Positions 1 to 8,654 of a stretch of 64,000 nucleotides of DNA are shown here, piece after piece. Positions within the stretch are counted from its first letter, which is position 1. Each line of letters starts with the position of its first letter. Both the position numbers and the translations under genes were made by a program. Source of the stretch: Actinospineispora eucalypti (GTDB lineage Bacteria; Actinomycetota; Actinomycetes; Mycobacteriales; Pseudonocardiaceae). The DNA is taken from positions 248,001-312,000 of the forward strand of contig JACHMT010000005.1 in NCBI GenBank assembly GCA_014208095.1, in the 5' to 3' direction. The notes under the pieces are model-generated. The model saw only the letters and a list, made by a program, of their open reading frames with translations, did no database searches and had not been told where the DNA came from.

Positions 1-1
1 C

Positions 2-196
2 TCGATGACCGCGGTGCTGGAACACCCGGACGGCGAGGAGCGGATGGAGTTCGCCGCCGGCCAGGTCTGCTTCATCCCGGCCGGCACCTGGCACCGGGTC
101 GCGCCGAATGAGGCGGGCCGGATGCTGAGCCTGACCTTCGGCGACGGCACCGAGCACCGGCCGACCCGGCCAGCGGCGGTGGGGGCCGGCCGGTGA
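2..196 (+). CDS. Cupin-domain protein, C-terminal part (5' end outside window)
   Basis: The reading frame is open at the left edge, so this is the tail of a longer gene; an internal ATG at 5 is probably not the real start. The visible 63 residues contain FAAGQVCFIPAGTWHRV, the second half of a cupin barrel: a Gly turn, then a P-x-G-x-x-H strand whose His would be a metal ligand. The last residues are Ala/Arg/Pro rich and look like a disordered tail. Function cannot be assigned. It runs in the same direction as the MarR gene, but a hairpin separates them, so they need not be co-transcribed. Confidence 0.6.
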   Translation, partial: SMTAVLEHPDGEERMEFAAGQVCFIPAGTWHRVAPNEAGRMLSLTFGDGTEHRPTRPAAVGAGR

Positions 197-205
197 GTCG
201 GTAAG

Positions 206-240
206 GTGCCCGGTCCGGCGGTGCGCAAGCCGCCGGGCAC
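206..240 (+). terminator. GC-rich hairpin after the cupin gene
   Basis: GTGCC at 206-210 pairs with GGCAC at 236-240, and CGGCGG pairs with CCGCCG inside it, giving a strong stem 10 bases after the cupin stop. There is no T-run, which is common for actinobacterial terminator hairpins. Terminator function is inferred. Confidence 0.45.
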
Positions 241-299
241 CCGGCCGCGCGCCATGGCAGGCTCCGGGTGGCCGACCGGTGCATAGTGGGTGAGGCGGG

Positions 300-779
300 A
301 TGGCAAGCGACAGGCGGGCCGAGGAAACCGGCGGTCTACCGGTTCCCGGTGAGTTGCTTGCCGCGCCGGGCTACGTGGCGCGACGGCTGCATCAGGCCTA
401 CGTGGCGGCCTGGGTGCGGATGGTCGATGCCACGTTGACCGGCCCCCAGTTCGCCGTGCTCACCGCGGTGAACGCCTATCCGGGCGCCGAGCAGGGCTCG
501 CTGGCCTCGTGTGTGGCGCTGGACCGGTCCACCATGGCCAGCCTGGTTCGCCGGTTGGAGGACCGGCGGCTGATCATCCGGGAGACCCCGGCCGAGGACG
601 GGCGAAAGCGCCTGCTGTACCTGACCGAGCAGGGCCGGGTGGCGTTGCGTGATGCCGACCGGCGCGCGCGGGAGCTGGATGTGCTGTTGATGCGCGGCTA
701 CCAGGCGGACCGCCAAAAAGCGCTGTTGCAGGAGCTCACCGAGCTTTCCGAACGGTGGGAGAGCCTGGTGGACGACTGA
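300..779 (+). CDS. MarR-family regulator, probable NicR-type repressor of the nicotinate cluster
   Basis: This 159-residue protein has the MarR winged-helix layout: an N-terminal dimerisation helix, a recognition region around residues 65-90 (ALDRSTMASLVRRLEDRRLI), a wing with EDGRKRLLYLT near residue 100, and a C-terminal helix. It lies directly upstream of the NicC-like gene and points the same way. In Pseudomonas putida and Bordetella the nicotinate genes are controlled by a MarR protein (NicR/BpsR) that responds to 6-hydroxynicotinate. Its position and family suggest the same role here, acting on the repeated block at the nicC and nicX promoters. That assignment is inferred from context, not from a recognised ligand pocket. 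Confidence 0.8.
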   Translation: MASDRRAEETGGLPVPGELLAAPGYVARRLHQAYVAAWVRMVDATLTGPQFAVLTAVNAYPGAEQGSLASCVALDRSTMASLVRRLEDRRLIIRETPAEDGRKRLLYLTEQGRVALRDADRRARELDVLLMRGYQADRQKALLQELTELSERWESLVDD

Positions 780-810
780 TCTTGGCGGTCGGTTTCCTCT
801 CTGTTAAGGC

Positions 811-854
811 TTGACGGATCCCTTGCCATCCAGGATCGTCAGTGTTCGGATTAT
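811..854 (+). promoter_or_regulatory. Promoter plus operator of the nicC operon
   Basis: A -35 box TTGACG (811-816) lies 17 bases from a -10-like GATCGT (834-839). A 22-bp block at 833-854, beginning GGATCGTCAGTGTTCGGA, overlaps the -10 and the expected start of transcription. The same block with one difference (21/22) lies at the same spacing in front of the NicX-like gene. A site in this position would suit a repressor, most simply the adjacent MarR protein. Confidence 0.65.
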
Positions 855-881
855 CTCCGAGCAACCGCCGTGGAGGAAGCC

Positions 882-2150
882 GTGCCGCCCAGTCAGTCGT
901 ACTCGGTCACCGTCGTCGGCGCCGGGCTCGGCGGCCTGACCTGCGCACTTGCCCTGCGGCAGCGGGGCCTGCTGGTCACCGTGCTGGAGCAGGCGCCCGA
1001 GCTGGGGGAGGTCGGCGCCGGCATCCAGACCGCGCCCAACGCCAGCCGGATCCTGCTCGGCCTGGGCCTGCGCCGCCAGCTGGCGGACATCCGCACCGAG
1101 CCGTTGGACCAGGTGCGCCGCCGCTGGCGGGACGGCGCGATCATCGCCCAGCTGCCGCTGGGCGAGCGGGTGCAGCGCGAGTACAACGCGCCGTACTGGC
1201 ACTACCACCGGGCCGACCTGCACCGGGTGCTGCTGGACGCCTGCCTGGACCCGGACGGCGCCGGCCCGGTCGTCCAGGTGCACACCAGCGCCAGCGTCAC
1301 CGACATCGACCGCGCCGAGCCCACCCGCCCGGTCGCCGTGACCGCGGACGGCCGCCGGTTCGCCGCCGACGTGGTCATCGGCGCGGACGGCATCCGCTCG
1401 GCTGTCCGGGACATCATGGGCCTGCCGGACACCCTGGTGTTCTCCGGCGAGATGGCCTACCGGGCGCTGATCCCGGGGGAGAAGATCGCCGCCGACCCGG
1501 CCACCCGGTTCCTGCTGGACCGCTACCACTCGACCATCTGGTACGGCCCGGAGCGGCACCTGGTGCACTACTGCATCCGGGGCGGCGAGTACCTCAACGT
1601 GGTGGCCATCGTGCCGAACACGCTGGACGTCTCCCGGGAATGGGCCGCGCCGGCCACCGCCGACGAGATGGTGGCGGCGTTCTCCGAGTGGGACGACCGG
1701 GTGGCCGCGATGTTGTCCAAGGCGGAGGGGGACGCGTCCAAGTGGGCGCTGTTCCGCCGCCGCCGCGACCCGGTGTGGGTGGACGGGCACGTCGCGCTGC
1801 TCGGCGACGCCTGCCACGCCATGCTGCCCTACCAGGCGCAGGGCGCTTCCCAGGCGATGGAGGACGCCGCCGTGCTGGCCGAGGAGCTGGGCGCGGTCGG
1901 CGCCGGCGGCATCGCGGGCGCGTTGCTCCGTTACGTCAACCGTCGGGCCAAACACGCCGGCATGGTGCAGGACGCTTCACTGGAGAACATGCGCTTCTAC
2001 CACCTGCCGGACGGCCCGGAGCAGGAAGAACGCGACCGCAAGCTGCGTCAGTTCAACGGGGAGTCGGACGTCTCCTACGAGTGGCTGTGGCGCGGCACCC
2101 CGCTGAACGATCCCGATCTCGAGTCCTTTCACTACCCGTTCGCACGTTGA
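882..2150 (+). CDS. nicC: FAD-dependent aromatic hydroxylase, probable 6-hydroxynicotinate 3-monooxygenase
   Basis: A 422-residue class A flavin monooxygenase. It has the dinucleotide motif GAGLGGL near residue 13, the middle motif GADGIRSAVR, and the FAD ribityl motif GDACHAMLPY near residue 308 followed by QGASQAMEDA. NicC enzymes carry out decarboxylative hydroxylation of 6-hydroxynicotinate to 2,5-dihydroxypyridine using NADH and O2. The salicylate hydroxylase family is very similar, so the substrate is inferred from the neighbours: MarR, MFS, molybdenum hydroxylase, and NicF-, NicD- and NicX-like genes. I chose the GTG at 882 because GGAGG at 872-876 lies five bases before it; a GTG at 870 is in frame but overlaps that site. 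It is the first gene of a long operon. Confidence 0.8.
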   Translation: MPPSQSYSVTVVGAGLGGLTCALALRQRGLLVTVLEQAPELGEVGAGIQTAPNASRILLGLGLRRQLADIRTEPLDQVRRRWRDGAIIAQLPLGERVQREYNAPYWHYHRADLHRVLLDACLDPDGAGPVVQVHTSASVTDIDRAEPTRPVAVTADGRRFAADVVIGADGIRSAVRDIMGLPDTLVFSGEMAYRALIPGEKIAADPATRFLLDRYHSTIWYGPERHLVHYCIRGGEYLNVVAIVPNTLDVSREWAAPATADEMVAAFSEWDDRVAAMLSKAEGDASKWALFRRRRDPVWVDGHVALLGDACHAMLPYQAQGASQAMEDAAVLAEELGAVGAGGIAGALLRYVNRRAKHAGMVQDASLENMRFYHLPDGPEQEERDRKLRQFNGESDVSYEWLWRGTPLNDPDLESFHYPFAR

Positions 2151-2161
2151 GGAGCCGGCCA

Positions 2162-3544
2162 ATGCGTACCGGAGACCAGGTTGTGCAGGACCTGCCGTGG
2201 AAGTGGGGCGTGCAGGGAAAGATCTTCATCATCGGTGGCCTCGGCTACATGTTCGACGCCTGGGACGTGGCGCTGAACGGGTTCCTCACCCCGCTGCTGG
2301 GCACCGAGTTCGCGCTGAGCATCGGGCAGCGCGGGCTGGTCGGCACGGCCAACCTGGTCGGCATGGCGGTCGGCGCGATCGCCTGGGGCACGGTGGCCGA
2401 CCGAGTGGGGCGCAAGCGAGCCTTCGGCCTCACCCTGCTGATCTTCGCGCTGTTCTCCGCGTTGGGCGCGCTGTCCCCGAACTGGGAGGTCTTCCTGCTG
2501 CTCCGGTTCATCGCCGGCATCGGCCTCGGTGGGTGCATCCCGGTGGACTACGCGCTGGTCAGCGAGTTCTGCCCGCGTAAGCAGCGGGGCCGGGTGTTGT
2601 CCGCGATGGACGGCTGGTGGCCGATCGGCGCGACGCTGTGCGGGGTGGCGTCCACGCTGTTGCTGCCGCTGCCGGGGAACTGGCGGTGGATGCTGGCGCT
2701 GATGATCCTGCCCGCCGTGCTGCTGTTCTGGCTGCGCCGGGGCGTCCCGGAGTCGCCCATCTACCTGGCCCGTACCGGCCAGGAGGAACGGGCCCGCGCG
2801 GTGATCGACGACCTGGTGGCGCGCACCGGCGCCGCGCCCGAGGCTTACGTGATCCCCTCGGTGGACCGGACGCCGGGACGCCGGCGCGGGGTGGGCGCGG
2901 CCCTCGAGCAGCTGCGCCTGGTGTGGCGGTTCAACCCGGTGATCACCGGCGTGGCCTGGACGCTGTTCGTCACGGTGATGCTGGTGTACTACGCCGCGCT
3001 GAACTGGATGCCGTCCATCCTGCGCGCGCAGGGCATGGGGGACTACGCGGCCTTCGCCGGAACCACGGTGATGAACGCCGTGGGCGTCCTGGGCGTGGCC
3101 GCCGCCGTGCTGCTGGTCGAGGTGGTCGGGCGCAAGTGGGTGATCGCGGTGGCCGGTCCGGCGGCCGCGCTGGTGCTGGTGCTGTTCGCGCTGGTGCTGG
3201 ACGTGCCGGCGGCCGCACTGGCCGCGCTGGCCGCCTTCGGGCTGTTGTCGCTGACGGTGATCCCGGTGATGTACGCCTATGTCTCCGAGCTGTATCCCAC
3301 CGAGCTGCGGGCCAGCGGGTTCGGCTGGGCATCCTCGGCCAGCCGGACGGTCACCGGGTTCGCCCCGCTGCTGTTCGGCAGCGTGCTGTGGCCGGTGCTC
3401 GGGCTGCCGCTGACCTTCACCGTGCTGGCCGTGGCGGTGTGCGCCGCCGTGGCGTGGATGGCGGTAGCCGCGCCGGAGACCCGGGGCCGCGAGCTGGACC
3501 GGATCACCGGGCCCGGCTCGGACGAGTCGCTCGCGGTCCGGTGA
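2162..3544 (+). CDS. MFS carrier, probable nicotinate or aromatic acid:H+ symporter
   Basis: The 460-residue protein shows about 12 membrane segments. The MFS motif ADRVGRKRAF follows TM2, a sugar-porter-like VPESPIYL follows TM6, and TM10-11 contain VSELYPTELRASGFGW. This pattern fits the metabolite/aromatic acid:H+ symporter branch. It starts 11 bases after the NicC-like stop with GAGGAG spanning the junction, and its own stop overlaps the next start (GTGA). Co-transcription with the catabolic genes suggests uptake of nicotinate, as NicT does in Pseudomonas. Specificity cannot be read from sequence alone. Confidence 0.8.
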   Translation: MRTGDQVVQDLPWKWGVQGKIFIIGGLGYMFDAWDVALNGFLTPLLGTEFALSIGQRGLVGTANLVGMAVGAIAWGTVADRVGRKRAFGLTLLIFALFSALGALSPNWEVFLLLRFIAGIGLGGCIPVDYALVSEFCPRKQRGRVLSAMDGWWPIGATLCGVASTLLLPLPGNWRWMLALMILPAVLLFWLRRGVPESPIYLARTGQEERARAVIDDLVARTGAAPEAYVIPSVDRTPGRRRGVGAALEQLRLVWRFNPVITGVAWTLFVTVMLVYYAALNWMPSILRAQGMGDYAAFAGTTVMNAVGVLGVAAAVLLVEVVGRKWVIAVAGPAAALVLVLFALVLDVPAAALAALAAFGLLSLTVIPVMYAYVSELYPTELRASGFGWASSASRTVTGFAPLLFGSVLWPVLGLPLTFTVLAVAVCAAVAWMAVAAPETRGRELDRITGPGSDESLAVR

Positions 3545-4338
3545 AGCCCGCGTCCTTCGAGTACCACCGGCCGGCGTCGGTGGCCGGCGCGGTCCGTCTG
3601 CTGGCCGAGCTCGGGGAAGACGTCAAGGCGCTGGCCGGCGGGCAGAGCCTGGTGCCGATGATGAACTTCCGGCTGGCCCGGCCGGCGCACCTGGTGGACA
3701 TCCGCCGGCTGCCCGGCCTGGACCACATCCAGCGGGACGGCGACGCGCTGCGCATCGGCGCACTGGTCACCCACCACGCGGTGGAGACGGCCGCGCTGGG
3801 GCCGGACTTCGCGGTGCTGTCCCGGGCCATGCGCTGGGTCGGCCACCTGCCCATCCGCACCAGGGGCACGATCGGCGGCAGCCTCGCGCACGGCGACCCG
3901 ACCGCCGAGTGGTGCCTGCTCGCCACCCTGCTGGGGGCGGTGATCGTGGCACACGGGCCGGACGGCGTTCGCGAGATCCCGGCGGAGGAGTTCTTCCTCG
4001 GCGTGTTCTCCACGGCGCTGGAACCGGACGAGCTGATCGTCGAGGTGGTCTTCCCCCGGCCGGCGCCGCGCGCCGCGCTGACCGAGTTCGCCGAGCGGCG
4101 CGGGGACTTCGCGCTGGTTGCGGCGGCGGTGGATCTGGATACGGACCGGATTGTGCTGGGTGGGGTCGCGGCAGTGCCGTTGGCACTGCCGCCCGTGAGT
4201 GGCGAGTGTGGCTATAGCGATACTCGCCACTCACGGGTCGCGGACGCAGTCCGCGACACCCCCGAGGCCAGCGCGCACTACCGGCGCGGCCTGGTGCGCA
4301 CGCTGGTAGCCCGCGCCACGGCGGAGGCTGCGGCATGA
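3541..4338 (+). CDS. Molybdenum hydroxylase, FAD (medium, CoxM-type) subunit carrying an inserted palindrome cassette
   Basis: This 265-residue subunit passes electrons from the 2Fe-2S centres to FAD. It has the FAD pyrophosphate motif AGGQSLVPMMNFRLARP near residue 37 and a second FAD loop TIGGSLAHGDPTAEW near residue 110. It starts with GTG in a 4-base overlap with the MFS gene and ends in an ATGA overlap with the large subunit. The C-terminal domain is unusual: around residues 210-240 the frame runs through three back-to-back DNA palindromes (4170-4257). These encode an extra, poorly folded-looking stretch, PVSGECGYSDTRHSRV, where the family has a short linker. The frame stays open, so the protein is probably functional with an insertion. 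Confidence 0.85.
   Translation: MKPASFEYHRPASVAGAVRLLAELGEDVKALAGGQSLVPMMNFRLARPAHLVDIRRLPGLDHIQRDGDALRIGALVTHHAVETAALGPDFAVLSRAMRWVGHLPIRTRGTIGGSLAHGDPTAEWCLLATLLGAVIVAHGPDGVREIPAEEFFLGVFSTALEPDELIVEVVFPRPAPRAALTEFAERRGDFALVAAAVDLDTDRIVLGGVAAVPLALPPVSGECGYSDTRHSRVADAVRDTPEASAHYRRGLVRTLVARATAEAAA
4170..4257. repeat. Three adjacent palindromes inside the CoxM-type gene; includes a 46-bp dispersed repeat
   Basis: Three perfect inverted repeats lie end to end within coding DNA. The first is GGCAGTGCC (4170-4178) with GGCACTGCC (4182-4190). The second is CCCGTGAGTGGCGAGT (4192-4207) with ACTCGCCACTCACGGG (4222-4237). The third is GTCGCGGAC (4237-4245) with GTCCGCGAC (4249-4257). The middle 46-bp unit recurs at 51539-51584 between two convergent genes. 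This looks like a REP-like mobile palindrome that landed in frame. Confidence 0.85.
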
Positions 4339-6701
4339 CCCGGGGACCGGGATTCCGGCGGGACGGGGCATGGGTGGGCGCGTCCGTGCCGCGCCGGGAG
4401 GACCCCCGGCTGCTCACCGGGCGCGGCCGGTTCGTGGACGACATCGAGCTGCCCGGGCTGCTGCACGCCCAGTTCGTCCGGTCCCCGGTGGCACATGCCC
4501 GCCTCGGTGCGGTGGACCTCTCCGAGGTGCTCGAGGTGCCGGGCGTGGTGGCCGCGTTCAGCGCCGCCGACCTGGGCCTGGCCGACATCGTGGCGTTGCT
4601 GGACCGCCCGCCCACCGAGTTCGTGCCGACCGCGATGCCGGTGCTCGCCGGGGAGAAGGTGCGCTACGTCGGCGAACCGGTCGCGGTGGTCGTCGCGCGC
4701 GACCCGTATGCCGCCGAGGACGGCGTGGAGGCGGCCGTCGTGGAGTACGAGGAGCTGCCGCCGGTCGTCTCGGACGCCGCCGCGCTGACCCCGGGAGCCG
4801 CCCTGGTGCACGACCAGGCGCCGGGCAACACGCTGGTCGACGTCTCCCTGTTCGCCACCGAGGGCATCGACGAGGTGTTCGCCGGTGCGCACACGGTCGT
4901 CCGGGTGCGGACCAAGACCGGCCGGCAGAACGCGTTGCCGCTGGAGACCAGGGGCGTGGTGGCGGACTGGGACGACCGGGACGAGCAGCTGCGGGTGCAC
5001 ACCGCCACGCAGATCCCGCACCAGGTGCGCACTGTGCTGGCCCGCTGCCTCGGGCGGCCGGAGCGCCAGATCAGGGTGATCGTGCCGGACATGGGCGGCG
5101 GGTTCGGGCAGAAGTGCGTCGTCGGCCGGGAGGAGATCGCCGCGGCGGCCGCCGCGTTGAAGCTGCGTCGTCCGGTGAAGTGGATCGAGGACCGGCGGGA
5201 CGCGCTGACCGCCGCGTTCCTGGCCCGAGAGCAGCGTTACGACGCCCGCGCGGCCTTCGACGCTGACGGCCGGATCCTGGCGCTGGACGCGGACATCGTG
5301 TGCGACATGGGCGCCTACTCCTGCTACCCGTTCACCGCCGGCATCGAGCCGCTGATGGCCAGTGCGGAGATGCCCGGGGTCTACCGGGTGCCGGCGTACC
5401 GGGTGCGGGGGCGTGCGGTCACCACCAACAAGGCGCCGAGCGGCCCGTACCGAGGGGTCAGCCGGCCGCAGTACGTGATGGTGATGGAGCGCCTGATGGA
5501 GAAGGCGGCTCGCGCGCTGCGGCTGGACCCACTGGAGATCCGCCGGCGCAACGTGATCACCGTCTTCCCCTACACCGGCGTCAACAAGATCACTTACGAC
5601 CCGGGCTCGTACCGCGAGTCGCTGGATCTCTGTGAACGGTTGCTGCGCGAGGAGGGCTGGTACCGGGTCCGGGACGCCCCGGACCGGGTGGTCGGCATCG
5701 GCTACTGCTGCTTCTCCGAGCGCACCGGTTACGGCTCCGGGGCGTTCGCGCAGCGCAAGATGGCCGTGGTGCCCGGGTTCGACATCTCGGAGATCCGGAT
5801 GGACACCACCGGCACCGTCTCGGTGACCACCGGCACGCTCAGCCACGGGCAGAGCCACGAGACGACCATGGCGCAGATCGTGGCCGACCGGCTGGGCCTG
5901 GACATCGAGGACGTCAAGGTGGTCCAGGGCGACACCGACCGGATCACCTACGGCTGGGGCTCGTTCGCCAGCCGGTCGGTGACCATCGGCGGCAGCGCCG
6001 TCGGGGCCGCCTCCGGGAAGCTCGGCGAGCAGCTGCGGGAGATCGCCGCGCACCTGCTGCACACCGCCCCGGACAACACCGAGCTGGACGGCGCGGGCGG
6101 GGTCCGGTTGCGCGACGACCCGGGGCGCGGCATGTCCTTCGCCGAGATCGCCGAGGTGGCCTACCTGAAGGCGCACCTGCTGCCCAAGGGCGTCGGGCCG
6201 GGCCTGGCCGCCACGGCCAGCTTCGACGTCGCCGGCGACGGCACCTTCTCCAACGCCAGCCACGGCGTGGTCGTCGAGCTGGACCCGGGCACCGGCGGCG
6301 TGCGCATCCTGCGCTACGTGTGCGTGGAGGACTGCGGCGTGGCGATCCACCCGCAGGTGGTGGAGGGGCAGTGCCGGGGCGGCATCGCGCAGGGCATCGC
6401 CGGAGCGCTGTTCGAGCAGGTGTGTTATGACCCGACGGGGCAACCACTGGCGCCCAGCTTCATGGAATACAAGGTACCCACCGCCGCCGAGATCCCGGAC
6501 GTGGCCATCCACCACCTGGAGACGCCGTGCGCCTTCACCGAGAGCGGCGCCAAGGGCGCGGGGGAGGGCGGCACCATCGGTGCGCCGGCGGCGGTGCTCA
6601 ACGCCGTGAACGACGCGCTGCGCTCCACCGGTGTGGAGCTGGACGACACCCCGATCGCCCGGGAAGCGGTGTACCGGGCCTTCTCGGAGGTCCGCACATG
6701 A
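4335..6701 (+). CDS. Molybdenum hydroxylase large (CoxL/XdhB-type) subunit, probable nicotinate hydroxylase
   Basis: The 788-residue Mo-pterin subunit begins with VPRREDPRLLTGRGRFVDDI, typical of the family. It carries GGGFGQK near residue 255, the molybdenum pocket APSGPYRGVSRPQ, and the C-terminal GAGEGG that supplies the base glutamate. The AYxCSFR active-site loop of true CO dehydrogenase is absent, so this is a hydroxylase of an organic ring. In this cluster the expected reaction is C6 hydroxylation of nicotinate to 6-hydroxynicotinate. Pseudomonas uses the two-part NicAB with cytochromes for this step, so a three-subunit flavin enzyme is a different solution. The order is M-L-S with 4-base overlaps throughout. 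Confidence 0.85.
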   Translation: MTRGPGFRRDGAWVGASVPRREDPRLLTGRGRFVDDIELPGLLHAQFVRSPVAHARLGAVDLSEVLEVPGVVAAFSAADLGLADIVALLDRPPTEFVPTAMPVLAGEKVRYVGEPVAVVVARDPYAAEDGVEAAVVEYEELPPVVSDAAALTPGAALVHDQAPGNTLVDVSLFATEGIDEVFAGAHTVVRVRTKTGRQNALPLETRGVVADWDDRDEQLRVHTATQIPHQVRTVLARCLGRPERQIRVIVPDMGGGFGQKCVVGREEIAAAAAALKLRRPVKWIEDRRDALTAAFLAREQRYDARAAFDADGRILALDADIVCDMGAYSCYPFTAGIEPLMASAEMPGVYRVPAYRVRGRAVTTNKAPSGPYRGVSRPQYVMVMERLMEKAARALRLDPLEIRRRNVITVFPYTGVNKITYDPGSYRESLDLCERLLREEGWYRVRDAPDRVVGIGYCCFSERTGYGSGAFAQRKMAVVPGFDISEIRMDTTGTVSVTTGTLSHGQSHETTMAQIVADRLGLDIEDVKVVQGDTDRITYGWGSFASRSVTIGGSAVGAASGKLGEQLREIAAHLLHTAPDNTELDGAGGVRLRDDPGRGMSFAEIAEVAYLKAHLLPKGVGPGLAATASFDVAGDGTFSNASHGVVVELDPGTGGVRILRYVCVEDCGVAIHPQVVEGQCRGGIAQGIAGALFEQVCYDPTGQPLAPSFMEYKVPTAAEIPDVAIHHLETPCAFTESGAKGAGEGGTIGAPAAVLNAVNDALRSTGVELDDTPIAREAVYRAFSEVRT

Positions 6702-7168
6702 TCCAACTCATCGAGCTGACGGTGAACGGCGAGCGCCACGACCTGGCCATCGAGCCCCGCCGGCTGCTGTCCGACGTGCTCCGCCACGACCTGGGCCTCA
6801 CCGGCACCCACGTGGGCTGCGAGCACGGCATCTGCGGCGCGTGCACGGTGCTGGTGGACGGCGTGCCCGCGCGGGCCTGCCTGATGTTCGCCGCCCAGGC
6901 CGAGGGCTGCGAGATCCGCACCGTGGAGTCGCTGGGCAGCGGGCTGAACGACCTGCAACGGGCGTTCAGTGAGCATCACGCGTTGCAGTGTGGCTTCTGC
7001 ACGCCGGGGTTCCTGATGCTTGCCGAGGGGTTCCTGGCCGAACGGCCGGACGCGAACGAGGAGGAGATCCGCGAGGTGGTGGCATCCAACCTGTGCCGGT
7101 GCACCGGCTACCAGACCATCGTGGAGGCGATCACCGCCTGCGCGGCCCGACGGCGGGCGGCCCGATGA
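6698..7168 (+). CDS. Molybdenum hydroxylase small 2Fe-2S subunit
   Basis: This 156-residue subunit has the two expected iron-sulfur clusters. The plant-type set is Cys41, Cys46, Cys49 and Cys61 (CEHGICGAC then a later Cys). The alpha-helical C-terminal set is Cys98/Cys101 (CGFCTPG) and Cys133/Cys135 (CRCTGY). It shuttles electrons between the molybdenum site and the FAD subunit. The ATG overlaps the large subunit's TGA and its own TGA overlaps the next ATG, so all three subunits should be translated in a coupled way. Confidence 0.92.
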   Translation: MIQLIELTVNGERHDLAIEPRRLLSDVLRHDLGLTGTHVGCEHGICGACTVLVDGVPARACLMFAAQAEGCEIRTVESLGSGLNDLQRAFSEHHALQCGFCTPGFLMLAEGFLAERPDANEEEIREVVASNLCRCTGYQTIVEAITACAARRRAAR

Positions 7169-7818
7169 CCGGCCTGCACGGGGCCGAGGCCGACCGGACC
7201 TACGCGCGCGCCGGGTTCGGCGCCGCCGCCCGGCGCGGTGACCGGCCGGCGATCGTGGTGGTGGACCTGACCAACGGCTTCACCGACCCCTCCCGGCCCA
7301 CCGGCTCGGAGCTGTCCGAGGTGGTGGCCGCCACCGGCACGTTGCTGTCCGCCGGGCGGGCTTCCGGTGTGCCGGTGGTGTTCACCACGATCGCCTACAC
7401 CGCCGCCGAGGTGGCCGGCGGTGGGGTGGCCTGGCTGCGCAAGGCGCCCGGGCTGGCCGCGCTGACCAAGGGTTCGGCGGCGGTGGAGGTGGACGCCCGG
7501 CTGCCCTTGGCGCCGGGGGACCACCTGATCACCAAGAAGGGCGCCTCGGCGTTCTGGGGCACCGGGCTGGCCGCGCTGCTCACCGGCCTGCGCGTGGACA
7601 CCGTGGTGATCTGCGGCGCCACCACCAGCGGCTGCGTGCGGGCCAGCGCGGTGGACGCGGTTCAGGGCGGCTTCGACGTGCTGGTGCCCTTTGCGTGCGT
7701 GGGGGATCGGGCCGACGGCCCGCACCAGGCGAACCTGTTCGACATCCAGGCCAAGTACGGGGATGTGATCGAGTTGTCCGACGCGCTGGACTACCTGAAG
7801 TCGGTGGGTGCCCGATGA
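7165..7818 (+). CDS. nicF: Isochorismatase-family amidase, probable maleamate amidohydrolase
   Basis: The 217-residue cysteine hydrolase matches the N-carbamoylsarcosine amidohydrolase/NicF branch. The catalytic Asp is in VVVDLTNGF, the Lys is in LITKKGASAFWGT, and the nucleophile Cys is in CGATTSGCVRASA, preceded by the non-proline cis-peptide segment. NicF converts maleamate to maleate and ammonia, the step after N-formylmaleamate deformylation. Its position between the hydroxylase and the NicD-like gene supports this role. Other isochorismatase-like amidases would look similar, so the exact substrate rests on context. Confidence 0.78.
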   Translation: MTGLHGAEADRTYARAGFGAAARRGDRPAIVVVDLTNGFTDPSRPTGSELSEVVAATGTLLSAGRASGVPVVFTTIAYTAAEVAGGGVAWLRKAPGLAALTKGSAAVEVDARLPLAPGDHLITKKGASAFWGTGLAALLTGLRVDTVVICGATTSGCVRASAVDAVQGGFDVLVPFACVGDRADGPHQANLFDIQAKYGDVIELSDALDYLKSVGAR

Positions 7819-8648
7819 GTCGCGTGCTGACCCAGCCGGCACTGGCAGACCTGGCCGACGTGCCCGCGACCAGCCGATGGGTGCGCTCCGGGCCGCTGCG
7901 CCTGCACCTGCTCGACTACGGCGGCCCCGGCGTGCCGCTGCTCATCGTGCCGGGCATCACCAGCCCGGCGATCAGCATGGACTTCGTGGCCCGCGAGCTG
8001 ACCGACCCGGTGCGGCCGATCGTCCTGGACAACCGGGGTCGCGGCCTCTCCGACTCCGGCGCGTCGTACACGCTGGCCGACTACACCGCCGACGTGCTCG
8101 CCGTCCTGGCCGCGCTGGACCTTGAGTCGCCGCTCCTGCTCGGCCACTCCATGGGCGCACGGATCGTCGCGGCGGTGGCCGCCGGCGGCGCCCCGGTGCG
8201 CGGCTCGATCGTGGTGGACCCGCCGACCAGCGGCCCCGGCCGCGACCCGTACCCGACCACCCTGGAGGCGTTCCTCGGCCAGCTCGACCAGGCCCGCCGG
8301 GGCACCGACGCCGACGAGGTGGCACGGGCCTGGCCCCGCTGGCCGCGCCGCGAGCAGGAGCTCCGCGCGCGCTGGTTGGCCAGCTGTGACGAGGAGGCGA
8401 TCCGGGCCAGCCACGCCGGCTTCGAGTCCGAGGACTTCTTCGAGACCTGGCCCAAGGTGCCCACCCCCACGGTGTTCATCTACGGCGCCCAAAGCCCGGT
8501 CGTCCCCCCGCTTGCCGTGACGGAAGCCCGCACCACGAACCCCCAAGCAACCTTCGTCGAGGTCCCCAACGCCGCCCACATGATCTTCTGGGACAACCCG
8601 GCCGACGCCTTCCCCCTCCTCCGCGACTCAACCCTCCCACCCCCCTAA
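7815..8648 (+). CDS. nicD: Alpha/beta hydrolase, probable N-formylmaleamate deformylase
   Basis: The 277-residue protein shows the features I recall of Pseudomonas NicD: LLIVPGITSPAIS as the oxyanion strand, DNRGRGLSDSG, the nucleophile elbow GHSMGAR, VVDPPTSGPGRDPYP after it, and the catalytic His in NAAHMIFWD. NicD hydrolyses N-formylmaleamate to maleamate and formate, the product of ring cleavage by NicX. It overlaps the NicF-like gene by four bases and is the last gene of the operon. The C-terminus (STLPPP) runs directly into the 22-bp tandem repeats downstream. Confidence 0.82.
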   Translation: MSRVLTQPALADLADVPATSRWVRSGPLRLHLLDYGGPGVPLLIVPGITSPAISMDFVARELTDPVRPIVLDNRGRGLSDSGASYTLADYTADVLAVLAALDLESPLLLGHSMGARIVAAVAAGGAPVRGSIVVDPPTSGPGRDPYPTTLEAFLGQLDQARRGTDADEVARAWPRWPRREQELRARWLASCDEEAIRASHAGFESEDFFETWPKVPTPTVFIYGAQSPVVPPLAVTEARTTNPQATFVEVPNAAHMIFWDNPADAFPLLRDSTLPPP

Positions 8649-8654
8649 CCCACC

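Noticed and set aside
842..4338. Very long + strand reading frames across the nicC, MFS and CoxM genes
   Set aside because: Only part of each frame is real (MFS at 2162-3544, CoxM at 3541-4338); the rest is Arg/Gly/Pro-rich shadow of the correct frame, expected at 72% GC.
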